Shown piece after piece: positions 1 to 6,977 of a stretch of 64,000 bases of DNA. The stretch covers positions 250,001 to 314,000 of the forward strand of contig JAIXUD010000010.1 of the NCBI GenBank assembly GCA_027483645.1, written 5' to 3'. The notes under the pieces were generated by a model. That model was not told where the DNA came from. It searched no databases and saw only the letters and a list, made by a program, of their open reading frames with translations. This DNA comes from Sphingobacteriales bacterium. Its GTDB lineage: Bacteria > Bacteroidota > Bacteroidia > Chitinophagales > CAIOSU01. A program made the translations under genes and the position numbers. How positions within the stretch are numbered: the first letter of the stretch is position 1; every line of letters starts with the position of its first letter.

Positions 1-9
1 ATTTGGATA

Positions 10-531
10 TCAATTTAACCGATACCTTCCCTGCACAACCCCACCACCAAAATCCTTCAACTCCAACAACTCCAATTTCGCCTCGCGAGTGGAGGTGTGC
101 CAAAGCGGGATGCCATCACCCAAAAGCACCGGTATCTGGGTGAGGATAAGCTCGTCAATCAATTTGGCTTCGTAGAGGGTTTTGATGATTTCGCCACCGC
201 CGATGAGCCAGATGTCTTGTTGGGCGTTGGTTTTTAGGTGGCGCACAAAGTCGGCGGGGTGGTCGTTTATCCAAGTGATGTTGTCCTCGGGTGCGTTCGC
301 GTTGCGGCTGAAGACGTAGTTGGTTAAATCGGGGTATATCGGGTCGCCGAAGCCTTTTACTACTTGATAAGTTTTGTTACCCATTAAGGTGGTGCTGATG
401 CCAGCGAGAAACGCTTTGTAGCCGAAGTCGCTGCCATCTTCGGGTATTGGTGGAAGCCAATCAAGGCTATCATCTTTACGGGCGATGTAGCCGTCCATAC
501 TGGCGGCTATGTAGAGGATTACTTTGGCCAT
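10..531 (-). CDS. Dihydrofolate reductase family protein (RibD C-terminal-like)
   Basis: Predicted NAD(P)H-dependent reductase of the DHFR/RibD_C fold, about 173 residues, cytosolic. Visible family motifs are SMDGYIAR near the N-terminus, DSLDWL, LMGNKTYQ for the nucleotide-binding region, IWLIGGGEI (Gly-rich loop) and LIDELILTQIPVLLGDG near the end. The ORF track begins 9 codons earlier, but MAKVILYIAASMDGYIA is the standard start for this family, so the ATG at 531 is preferred. The family (YwjB/YyaP-like) is usually of unknown substrate, and true folate or riboflavin function cannot be assigned. It is unlikely to be the housekeeping DHFR because the folate-site signature is not recognisable. 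Transcribed leftwards and apparently monocistronic. Confidence 0.85.
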   Translation of the reverse strand: MAKVILYIAASMDGYIARKDDSLDWLPPIPEDGSDFGYKAFLAGISTTLMGNKTYQVVKGFGDPIYPDLTNYVFSRNANAPEDNITWINDHPADFVRHLKTNAQQDIWLIGGGEIIKTLYEAKLIDELILTQIPVLLGDGIPLWHTSTREAKLELLELKDFGGGVVQGRYRLN

Positions 532-541
532 GTGGTTCGGT

Positions 542-585
542 TGAACCACAAAGAACACGAAGTTTGGTCACAAAGCGCACAGAGA
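542..585. repeat. Imperfect CTTTGTG-type intergenic repeat
   Basis: On the minus strand this reads as loosely repeated units of the kind CTTTGTG / CTTCGTGTT / CTTTGTGGTT. Related stretches occur at 10886-10929 and 42486-42575 in this window, always between genes. No coding potential was seen. Confidence 0.45.
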
Positions 586-600
586 AGAGCGGTTTTTTAT

Positions 601-1446
601 CTACAATTCAAACACCTTCTCCTCCTGCAACTTACCATTGAGCTTTAGGCGCACGTAGTATTTACCCTCTTCATATCCGCGCACCTCAATGCGGAATTTC
701 ATAGTGCTTTTGCCGCTTTTTACCATCATATTTTCTTGTATCACCATTACTGTTTCGCCCCCTTCGTTGTAGATGGCTAGGTGGGCGGTGCCTGCCATGG
801 GCAGGGCAAACTCAAAGTTGGCGTGTATGATGGCAGGTTCTTGTGTAAAAACTTGGCCTGGTGGCGGTGTTGCTTTCTCTACGTTGTACCATGTTAGTGG
901 CTTGCCTGTTAGGGTGTGCATGTAGTTTACCAAGTCTTTCATTTTGGCTGGGTCGATGCCATATACGTTTTCTAGCCCATCACCGTTGATGATGGCCCAT
1001 ACGGCTGATTGACCGAGGTCATCGTGATAATTTTTCTGGGCGATGTACTGGGCCAGTTTCAATAGTGTATCGCCAGCCATAGCCCCCAATAGATAACTGC
1101 TGCCCATACTGGGCGAACCGTTGCTGGGTTGTATGCACATGGCGTTTATTACCACCTTGCGCTTGGTGCCGCTAGCTAGCACTAGTTGGCGGTCTTCTGT
1201 AATGATAAGGTCTTGCTCGGTGCTGTCCTCACTATCTAGGGTAAGTCCGGCGGGTATATCAATGGTCAGTTCTTTCTTGGATAGGCTCTCAATGTTAAGC
1301 GCCATTACCTTGCCGGTAAAGCCACCTTCACCAACGGCTTTCACGGTAATGTAGCCTTTGGTCATGGCTTCCTTCAAACTTATAGGGGTTGCACCCAACA
1401 CAGGCAGCGTAGCACAAACCAGCAACAATAGCAGTAGTTGTTTCAT
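601..1446 (-). CDS. Exported protein of unknown function
   Basis: A 281-residue protein with a clear signal peptide (KQLLLLLLVCATLPVLG, cleavage probably after LGA) and no further membrane segment. The mature part begins with a beta-rich region. A central stretch follows with a lone Cys (NAMCIQPSNGSPSMGSSYLLG) and a helical segment (DTLLKLAQYIAQKN...QSAVWAIINGDG). The C-terminal ~80 residues (ANFEFALPMAGTAHLAIYNE onwards) look like a beta-sandwich similar in style to sorting-type domains, but the ending KVFEL is not a convincing T9SS signal. I do not recognise the family. A periplasmic or cell-surface location is inferred from the signal peptide only. It is alone in its transcription direction, with a TAAATTTC box (minus strand) close upstream of the ATG as a weak -7 candidate. 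Confidence 0.7.
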   Translation of the reverse strand: MKQLLLLLLVCATLPVLGATPISLKEAMTKGYITVKAVGEGGFTGKVMALNIESLSKKELTIDIPAGLTLDSEDSTEQDLIITEDRQLVLASGTKRKVVINAMCIQPSNGSPSMGSSYLLGAMAGDTLLKLAQYIAQKNYHDDLGQSAVWAIINGDGLENVYGIDPAKMKDLVNYMHTLTGKPLTWYNVEKATPPPGQVFTQEPAIIHANFEFALPMAGTAHLAIYNEGGETVMVIQENMMVKSGKSTMKFRIEVRGYEEGKYYVRLKLNGKLQEEKVFEL

Positions 1447-1633
1447 ATTGCGAAATTTACAATAAAAACGGAGAAACTGCTAAGGCTATTATATGGTGGG
1501 GATAAAATACGGGTTGGTACGGATGGGGGGAGGGGTTTGCAGATTGCAACATTGCTGTTAATATTTCTAAAATGCTGGAAGAACGGTTTTAATAAGGGAC
1601 TATTGTTTTTTTAATTTTTTTTAATTTGAAGCA

Positions 1634-1888
1634 CGGAGCGGTTTGCGGTCAGACGGCTACGGTAATGCGGGTAGAGGTTAAAGAATCGTGGTGCTTAAGC
1701 TCGTAGTGGCCGTTCGACCGATATGCACCGATTGGATTTTGCCAAAGGGCTATAATTATTGTAAATACAGGATGAACAGGGCAGCGGTATTTGGGAGTTC
1801 GGAGCGTTAGCGGTCGGACGCCCTTTCCGAATAGAAGGTCCTGATACAGCTTAGTTTAGTGCCCGCTCCATCGTAGTCGTCTGACCGC
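1634..1888. repeat. Dispersed GCGGTCAGACG repeats in a 500-bp gene-free stretch
   Basis: The gene-free region 1447-1947 contains three copies of one motif. CGGAGCG-gttt-GCGGTCAGACGG is at 1634-1656, CGGAGCG-tta-GCGGTCGGACG at 1800-1820 (direct), and an inverted copy CGTAGTCGTCTGACCGC at 1872-1888. The inverted copy matches 1645-1661 (GCGGTCAGACGGCTACG) with one mismatch. The rest of the interval is AT-rich and shows no ORF with coding character and no clear promoter. Confidence 0.55.
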
Positions 1889-1947
1889 TTCCAACATATA
1901 GGAGGTAACAGTTTACATTAGATTCGATAGCGCCCTGCCCTTCCCCC

Positions 1948-2955
1948 TCAATTATCCCCGCTCAAATCAATCTCCGTATTATCGCCAATGTTTAGGCTTT
2001 GGCTGAGGCCTTTGATGTAGGCATCGCTACCGATTACGGAGCGCTTGAGTATTACATGGTTTAGCCGAGCAAAATCGCCGATGATGGAGTTGGTGAGGAT
2101 GGAGTAGTGTATCTCCGCATCTTCGCCGATGGTTACGTTGGGGCCGATGATGGAATTGGCGATACGGGCGCCCTTGGCAATACTTACTGGTTGTATGATA
2201 ATGGTGTTGTCGTAATCGGGTAAGGGCTGCGCTGCAAAGTTGTGCTTTTTTAGCAGTGTCGCGTTGGTTTCCAGCAATATTTCTACCTTGCCGCAATCGT
2301 ACCAGTGGTCTACCTTAAAGCTAGTGAAGTAGATGCCTTGGTCAATCATTATTTGGATGGCATCGGCTAGGTGAACTTCGGTACCATCGTCAGGGCGGCT
2401 TGCTACCAAACCATCCAGCGCAGTAAACAGCGCATCGCTCTCCTTTATTTTATATACACCTACCAGTGCCAGGTTCGATTTCGGGAACTTAGGTTTCTCC
2501 ACTACTTTCAAAATGTGGCTATGGTCTGGGCTTAGTTCTGCCACGCCGAAGTTCCAAGGGTCTTCCACCTTTTTTACCCCCAACGATGAGTGTGCCGACT
2601 CCACTACTGCCTGCAAGTCCACCTCAATAATGGTATCGCCCAGTACTATCAGTATTTCCTCATTATCGCCTATTTGCTGTTTGGTGGTCCAGATGGCGTG
2701 GCCCAAGCCTTCGCGCTTCTCTTGTATGGTAAAGTGCGCCTTAATGTGCGGGTGCTTCTCCTCCACATAGCTGCGTATTTTATCACCCAAGTAGCCCAGT
2801 ACAAACACAAACTCCGTAACGCCAACGCCCTGCAACTGCTCGATAATGAAGCCCAAGATGGGCTTGCCCGCAACGGGTATTAGGGCTTTGGGCTGAGTGT
2901 AAGTGTGGGGGCGCAGGCGGGTACCCGGACCTGCAACGGGGATAATGGCTTTCAT
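1948..2955 (-). CDS. Sugar-phosphate nucleotidyltransferase with left-handed beta-helix tail
   Basis: A 335-residue NTP-transferase producing a nucleotide sugar (NDP-glucose or NDP-mannose type) for cell-envelope polysaccharide. The N-terminus MKAIIPVAGPGTRLRPHT carries the pyrophosphorylase signature GxGTRLRPxT, followed by QPKALIPVAGKPI with the conserved Lys. Further family motifs are VLGDTIIEVD (metal-binding Asp), VVEKPKFPKSN and DHWYDCGKVEILLETN. From about residue 260 a hexapeptide-repeat left-handed beta-helix follows (ANSIIGPNVTIGEDAEIHYS, SIIGDFARLNHV, SVIGSDAYIKG), as in long RmlA/GlmU-like proteins. The nucleotide and sugar specificity cannot be read from sequence alone. No pathway neighbours are present. 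A 16-bp inverted repeat lies 16 bp upstream of the ATG. Confidence 0.85.
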   Translation of the reverse strand: MKAIIPVAGPGTRLRPHTYTQPKALIPVAGKPILGFIIEQLQGVGVTEFVFVLGYLGDKIRSYVEEKHPHIKAHFTIQEKREGLGHAIWTTKQQIGDNEEILIVLGDTIIEVDLQAVVESAHSSLGVKKVEDPWNFGVAELSPDHSHILKVVEKPKFPKSNLALVGVYKIKESDALFTALDGLVASRPDDGTEVHLADAIQIMIDQGIYFTSFKVDHWYDCGKVEILLETNATLLKKHNFAAQPLPDYDNTIIIQPVSIAKGARIANSIIGPNVTIGEDAEIHYSILTNSIIGDFARLNHVILKRSVIGSDAYIKGLSQSLNIGDNTEIDLSGDN

Positions 2956-2970
2956 GCAACGTAGTTTCTA

Positions 2971-2986
2971 GCCTTAAAATTAAGGC
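2971..2986. promoter_or_regulatory. Inverted repeat upstream of nucleotidyltransferase gene
   Basis: GCCTTAA-AA-TTAAGGC is a perfect 7+2+7 inverted repeat 16 bp upstream of the start codon at 2955. It could be an operator or part of an mRNA leader hairpin. On the plus strand it is followed by TTTT, but no plus-strand gene precedes it. Confidence 0.35.
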
Positions 2987-3023
2987 TTTTATGGCAAAGG
3001 CATGGCAGTAAACATGCATTTAA

Positions 3024-3125
3024 TCACATCTTAACCACCCGCTGACTGTTTATGCCATTTTGGTTGCGCACTTCTAGCAGATATACCCCTTGCTAAAAAG
3101 ACATACATGCTGCTATCGCTTTGTC
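3024..3125 (-). pseudogene. Remnant of a T9SS type A C-terminal sorting domain
   Basis: On the minus strand, 3092 to 3024 translates to QGVYLLEVRNQNG followed by INSQRVVKM and a TGA stop. This is the typical last strand and end of a Por secretion-tail domain (GxYLLEV...RVVK). Directly upstream is an in-frame TAG. A one-base shift gives FLARG, which resembles the expected LA(K/R)G lead-in. The fragment is about 20-30 codons long, has no start codon and no body, and sits between the nitroreductase and nucleotidyltransferase genes. It is best read as the decayed tail of a deleted secreted protein gene. Limits are approximate. Confidence 0.5.
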
Positions 3126-3156
3126 ATAGTTTCGTAAAAATAATTATAAAAGGTGC

Positions 3157-3738
3157 TTACTTCACCCACTGTACCTTGTCGGCAATTGGCTTGCGAGTGC
3201 CAGCGAGTAGATCGCCATCGTAGTTGCCTACGTACAGAAAGCCTAGCAGCTTATCCTTCTCGCCCAGGTTAAAGAAGGCTTTGCCCTGATGCTTAAATGT
3301 AGGGCCACCCGTGCTCCAATAGGTACCAATGCTATAGGCGGTGGCGGTAAGCCACATGTTCTGCACGGCGCAGGCTACAGCGGATACTTCCTCTACTTCG
3401 GGTATCTTCTCAATTTCCTGGCGCTTCATAATAATGGCTATTACGTGCGACGATTGCAAAATGCTCTCACGCTGCTTTTCGTATTTGCCCTCATCGTAGC
3501 TCTCTGCGGGGGTATTCTCCTTGTAGTTGCGTTGAAACAAATCGGCTAACTGCTCCAGGCCCGTTCCAGTGAATACCACAAACCGCCAAGGCTCTGTGCG
3601 GCCATGGGTGGGTGCCCAGTTGGCATTCTCAAGCATCTGCTCCACTATCGCGTCGGCCACAGGTGTGCCATTGTATTGCTTAGGATATACCGAGCGGCGG
3701 TTGGCTATCAGGCTGTTGGTATCGGTAGGATTGTACAT
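3157..3738 (-). CDS. Nitroreductase family protein
   Basis: A 193-residue FMN-dependent oxidoreductase of the nitroreductase fold (RutE/YdjA-like). Motifs are IANRRSVYPKQYN at the N-terminus (FMN-contacting RRS), NANWAPTHGRTEPWRFVVFTG, AVACAVQNMWLTATAYSIGTYW and KLLGFLYVGNYDGD near the C-terminus. The length is normal for the short nitroreductases, which act as homodimers in the cytosol with NAD(P)H as donor. The natural substrate is not predictable. Stand-alone gene; a GGTTACG heptamer array starts 7 bp upstream of its ATG. Confidence 0.88.
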   Translation of the reverse strand: MYNPTDTNSLIANRRSVYPKQYNGTPVADAIVEQMLENANWAPTHGRTEPWRFVVFTGTGLEQLADLFQRNYKENTPAESYDEGKYEKQRESILQSSHVIAIIMKRQEIEKIPEVEEVSAVACAVQNMWLTATAYSIGTYWSTGGPTFKHQGKAFFNLGEKDKLLGFLYVGNYDGDLLAGTRKPIADKVQWVK

Positions 3739-3745
3739 GCGGCTT

Positions 3746-3785
3746 GGTTACGGGTTACGAGTTACGGGTTACGGGTTACGGGTTT
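3746..3785. repeat. GGTTACG heptamer array (left arm)
   Basis: Six 7-bp units in strict register: GGTTACG, GGTTACG, AGTTACG, GGTTACG, GGTTACG, GGTTTTG. They lie in the divergent intergenic region between the nitroreductase (minus) and the propeller protein (plus). An inverted array of the same family is at 3871-3905. Confidence 0.85.
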
Positions 3786-3870
3786 TGATTTTCAAAAATA
3801 GATAATGAAGGCAAGAACCTTATGATTCTTTATCCCCATTATGTTAATGGCGGCTTTAAATCACTAAAAT

Positions 3871-3905
3871 CAACTCTCAACCCGTAACCCGTAACTCGTA
3901 ACTAC
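3871..3905. repeat. GGTTACG heptamer array, inverted mate
   Basis: The plus strand reads CAACTCT CAACCCG TAACCCG TAACTCG TAACTAC, the complement of CGGGTTA/CGAGTTA units in 7-bp register. It pairs with 3746-3785 across an 85-bp spacer, so the transcript could form a long imperfect stem. Confidence 0.85.
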
Positions 3906-4011
3906 AAACCTTCCCTCCATCGGCTGTAGTGTTGCATCTGCCGAAATCCAGTTGGCTTTTCATTAAAAATTTGGCTACCGCCTGTAACCTTGATTGCTCA
4001 TTTGCGTAAAC

Positions 4012-5820
4012 ATGGGTACTTATAAAACCTCAAAAATTAATAGAATGGCCAGCAGGAGAGATTTGCAGCGAACGATTGCCAAAAGTTTAGGAGTGATTAT
4101 GGTGTGCCTAGCATTACCTTTCTACACTTCAGCACAAACCAATTACGCACCAGCACAACATTTAAAAGCCAACATTTGGTACTTTGGCGATAGGGCCGGG
4201 CTCGATTTTAGCCTAGGGCACCCAACACCGATTACCAATAGCACCATGCAAGCATTTGAAGGTACAGCAGCCGTTAGCGATGATAATGGCCAAGTACTGT
4301 TTTACACCAACGGGGGCAGCCTGCCCTACGCTGGCGGTGTATGGAACCGTAACCACCAACTAATGCCCAATGGCAATATGGCCCAGGCAGGCGGTTGTGG
4401 TAGCTCTTTCCAGTCATCAATGGTGGTGCCACTGCCGCGCAGCAATGGCAACTTGTACTACCTGTTTACTACCGATTGCATTGAGAACGGTGCCGTGGGA
4501 GGCCTGCGCTACAATGTGATAGATATGAACATGGACGGTGGCTTGGGTGATGTGGTGGTAAAAGGCCAACAGCTTACTACCCGCACCGATGAGTCGCTTA
4601 CAGCTATACAACACGCCAACGGCATCGATTTTTGGATTGTAACGCACAAAGTACGTACTGATTCGTTTTACATTTACCACCTCAACCATACTGGTATTGC
4701 TGGGGTAATCAAGCAAAGGATTGGTAAAGTAACCCCTGATTATGCAGGTACAATTAAAGCTTCTAACAACGGTGAAAGGCTGGTATACTCTGGCCTAAAC
4801 TGGACTTCACTTTTCGATTTTGATGCGGAGACCGGTATGCTAAGCAACCATGTAGACTTGGGCATTGCTAGCTATTCAGCGGCATTCTCTCCAAACTGCC
4901 AGTATTTGTATGTAGCAAATGGCATCGGCAAAAAAATCTATCAATTCAACATGCATCACTTCGATCCGGCTTCAACCATCAAACAGATTGGTACTACTGG
5001 CTCGTTAGGCGTTGGTAGTATGGAGCTAGGTCCTGATGGCCGCATATATGTTGCCCGGTTTACTACATCTGCTCATTTGGGTGTAATTATGGACCCTGAT
5101 TATGATGGCATACAGAGCAACTATGTTGACAATGGCATCCACTTGGGTGGTAAAAACAGTAAGGGTGGTCTACCTTCATTCCCTAACAGTTGGTTGGGTG
5201 CTTGCACCAGCTACCCTGAAGAGAACAGCAGCGACCACATTAACCACATGGTGAACCTGCGCGTAACCGACCTGGAGGCTACCACTACACAATTGAACTG
5301 GGATGCCGTTGCTTACAATAGCTTTCTAGTAATGTCTCGCCCATTTGGTGAGCAAGAGTGGACAGCTACTGAAGTATCTGGACGCCAGCATGTGCTAGAA
5401 AACTTGACCCCTAATACTGAGTACGAAGTACGTGTAATCCCGGTTACCATTAACAACTTTGAGTATGAAGTAATGACGGAGCACTTTACTGATGTGGTAA
5501 TAGCGCAAGCCATGGGACAAAAAGTAAACGGCGACAACAGCGCCCAGCTTCACACCCCGAGCATGCTAGAGTTTGATGTGTTCCCTAACCCTACCCAGAA
5601 CTATGCTAAACTAAGTGTGAACGTAGGCGATGAAATGACCAATGTATTGGTTCGTGTAATCGACATCAGTGGCCGTGTAATGGAAGAGCGCAACTACACA
5701 TCAGTAGAAGGCACCCAACAGTTTGACTTGAACTTTGGTGGCTATGGCAACGGCATCTACAATGTGTACGTAGCGAGCAACAACACTAGCAGTGTAAAGA
5801 AATTGGTGGTGATGAAATAG
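4012..5820 (+). CDS. Secreted beta-propeller protein with FnIII and T9SS type A sorting domain
   Basis: About 602 residues, predicted to be exported by Sec and then by the T9SS. The N-terminal signal peptide is SLGVIMVCLALPFYTSAQ. Residues ~50-400 form a repeated beta-strand region (DDNGQVLFYTNGG, NCQYLYVANG, LGPDGRIYVARF) typical of PD40/WD40-like propellers in Bacteroidota surface proteins. A fibronectin type III-like segment follows (VTDLEATTTQLNWDAVAYNSF...LTPNTEYEVRVIP). The last ~75 residues are a type A sorting domain (FDVFPNPTQNYAKLSV...GIYNVYVASNN...KKLVVMK). The ORF track start is a TTG. ATG at 4012 or 4045 is more likely, and the choice is uncertain. No enzymatic motif was seen, so an adhesive or binding role is inference. 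Confidence 0.8.
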   Translation: MGTYKTSKINRMASRRDLQRTIAKSLGVIMVCLALPFYTSAQTNYAPAQHLKANIWYFGDRAGLDFSLGHPTPITNSTMQAFEGTAAVSDDNGQVLFYTNGGSLPYAGGVWNRNHQLMPNGNMAQAGGCGSSFQSSMVVPLPRSNGNLYYLFTTDCIENGAVGGLRYNVIDMNMDGGLGDVVVKGQQLTTRTDESLTAIQHANGIDFWIVTHKVRTDSFYIYHLNHTGIAGVIKQRIGKVTPDYAGTIKASNNGERLVYSGLNWTSLFDFDAETGMLSNHVDLGIASYSAAFSPNCQYLYVANGIGKKIYQFNMHHFDPASTIKQIGTTGSLGVGSMELGPDGRIYVARFTTSAHLGVIMDPDYDGIQSNYVDNGIHLGGKNSKGGLPSFPNSWLGACTSYPEENSSDHINHMVNLRVTDLEATTTQLNWDAVAYNSFLVMSRPFGEQEWTATEVSGRQHVLENLTPNTEYEVRVIPVTINNFEYEVMTEHFTDVVIAQAMGQKVNGDNSAQLHTPSMLEFDVFPNPTQNYAKLSVNVGDEMTNVLVRVIDISGRVMEERNYTSVEGTQQFDLNFGGYGNGIYNVYVASNNTSSVKKLVVMK

Positions 5821-5823
5821 AAT

Positions 5824-5858
5824 AGACGATGGACCATGGACGATGGACCATGGACAAA
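5824..5858. repeat. GGACGAT/GGACCAT heptamer array
   Basis: AGACGAT GGACCAT GGACGAT GGACCAT GGACAAA, five units in 7-bp register, starting 3 bp after the stop codon at 5820. Same family as 35028-35055, 57329-57395 and the 24755/25246 pair. Confidence 0.85.
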
Positions 5859-5881
5859 AAATTAATAATCATGATTTGCTA

Positions 5882-5920
5882 GCGCGGCGTCACTTAATTG
5901 GGGCGCCGCGCACTTTTTTA
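5882..5920 (+). terminator. Rho-independent terminator after propeller gene
   Basis: Stem GCGCGGCG (5882-5889) pairs with CGCCGCGC (5904-5911) over a 14-nt loop and is followed by ACTTTTTTA. It terminates the plus-strand gene ending at 5820. The T-run is on the plus side only. Confidence 0.85.
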
Positions 5921-6754
5921 TCACGGTTTCACACTTATCGAAATCTTGCTGGGGTCAATAACCAGCGCTGGCATATTTACCTTCAGGGTATCTTTTATTT
6001 GTGCTTTAGCATTTAGCGGGGTTACAAAACTTACCGGCAGGTTGTTCAGCACTTCCACTTTAGCATTAAACTGATTAAGCACCGGAACCTTGATGGTTTC
6101 CCGAAGCGGTACAATGATGATACCCGTAACTGCTACCCCTTGGTTAAGCGGTATGCTGGCATCAACAGGTATAATGGTTTTCATAGGGATGGTGTAGTTG
6201 GTGGGGTTGAGTATCAAGGTGTCGCGCACTTGAAGGTGTTGCTTAATAGGTACTCTAGTAGACACAGGTATTTCGCCTTTTACGGGCACTGATACATTGG
6301 GCAAGCCCTTAAAATTGGTACTGATGCGCGTATCCAGCGGTATTACTATGTTCAGTATCAGTTCATCATCAATATAGAGTTTCTCGTTAAAGGGGATCTC
6401 TAGGTTTTTCAAGGCAAGTTCATCTGCCGAAAGCAAGATATCCACCGGCAGGTCGAACTTTACCCGTAGGGTGTCGTTCATAAATATCTCTGTATTCAGC
6501 GGTACTTCTACATCCAGGTTAAGAGGTATGCGCATACTGTCGGTAACCGTAATTCGGGTAAGCAGGTTGTCCATCATTTTTATTTGTAAGCCTTCCTCCA
6601 CTTCTGCCGAGAGCAGTAAGTCATTATTAACATGGATGCCCAAGTTATCTTCCAGTGTAAGGTGGAAGCGGATAATAGACCATGGGCTGAATACCAGTAT
6701 AATGATTACCAATACCAACACGGTTATTATGAGTACGTAAAAACGTTTTAGCAT
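5921..6754 (-). CDS. Membrane-anchored beta-rich protein of unknown function
   Basis: A 277-residue protein with one N-terminal hydrophobic segment (FYVLIITVLVLVIIILVFSPW) that is probably an uncleaved anchor, leaving ~250 residues outside the cytoplasm. The exposed part is a regular series of short beta-like segments with a recurring pattern of VPL/IPL/IPV followed by xTxI or a similar hydrophobic pair (VPLNTEIFMND, IPFNEKLYIDD, IPLDTRISTN, IPVSTRVPIK, IPVDASIPLNQ, TPLNAKAQIKD). This suggests a long beta-repeat rod of roughly 20-25 residues per turn. Cysteines and catalytic motifs are absent. I do not recognise the family. It is convergent with the propeller gene and stand-alone. Confidence 0.7.
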   Translation of the reverse strand: MLKRFYVLIITVLVLVIIILVFSPWSIIRFHLTLEDNLGIHVNNDLLLSAEVEEGLQIKMMDNLLTRITVTDSMRIPLNLDVEVPLNTEIFMNDTLRVKFDLPVDILLSADELALKNLEIPFNEKLYIDDELILNIVIPLDTRISTNFKGLPNVSVPVKGEIPVSTRVPIKQHLQVRDTLILNPTNYTIPMKTIIPVDASIPLNQGVAVTGIIIVPLRETIKVPVLNQFNAKVEVLNNLPVSFVTPLNAKAQIKDTLKVNMPALVIDPSKISISVKP

Positions 6755-6977
6755 AATAAATATATAATGATAATAGACGGATTAAAAATACGCTAAAATA
6801 TAGTAATGGCCTTTACTTCCTGAATTGCAGTTACAATGCTTAGAAAACGAAAATGCAATTATGTTGCAACAGCGCTAAACAAAATAAAAACATCCCTGTT
6901 AATACACCAACAAGACACTTAATTACTTTACCTATTTGATGAACTCACTTTCATTTAACCAAAAATCTCAAAAAACC

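Noticed and set aside
1948-2955. Assignment as rmlA or glmU
   Set aside because: Motifs fit the broad nucleotidyltransferase family with a beta-helix tail, but substrate and nucleotide specificity cannot be read, so no symbol is given.
3746-3905. Heptamer arrays as CRISPR or telomere-like repeats
   Set aside because: Units are contiguous without spacers, only 4-6 copies long, occur as inverted pairs and in many sequence families; no cas genes or replicon end are present.
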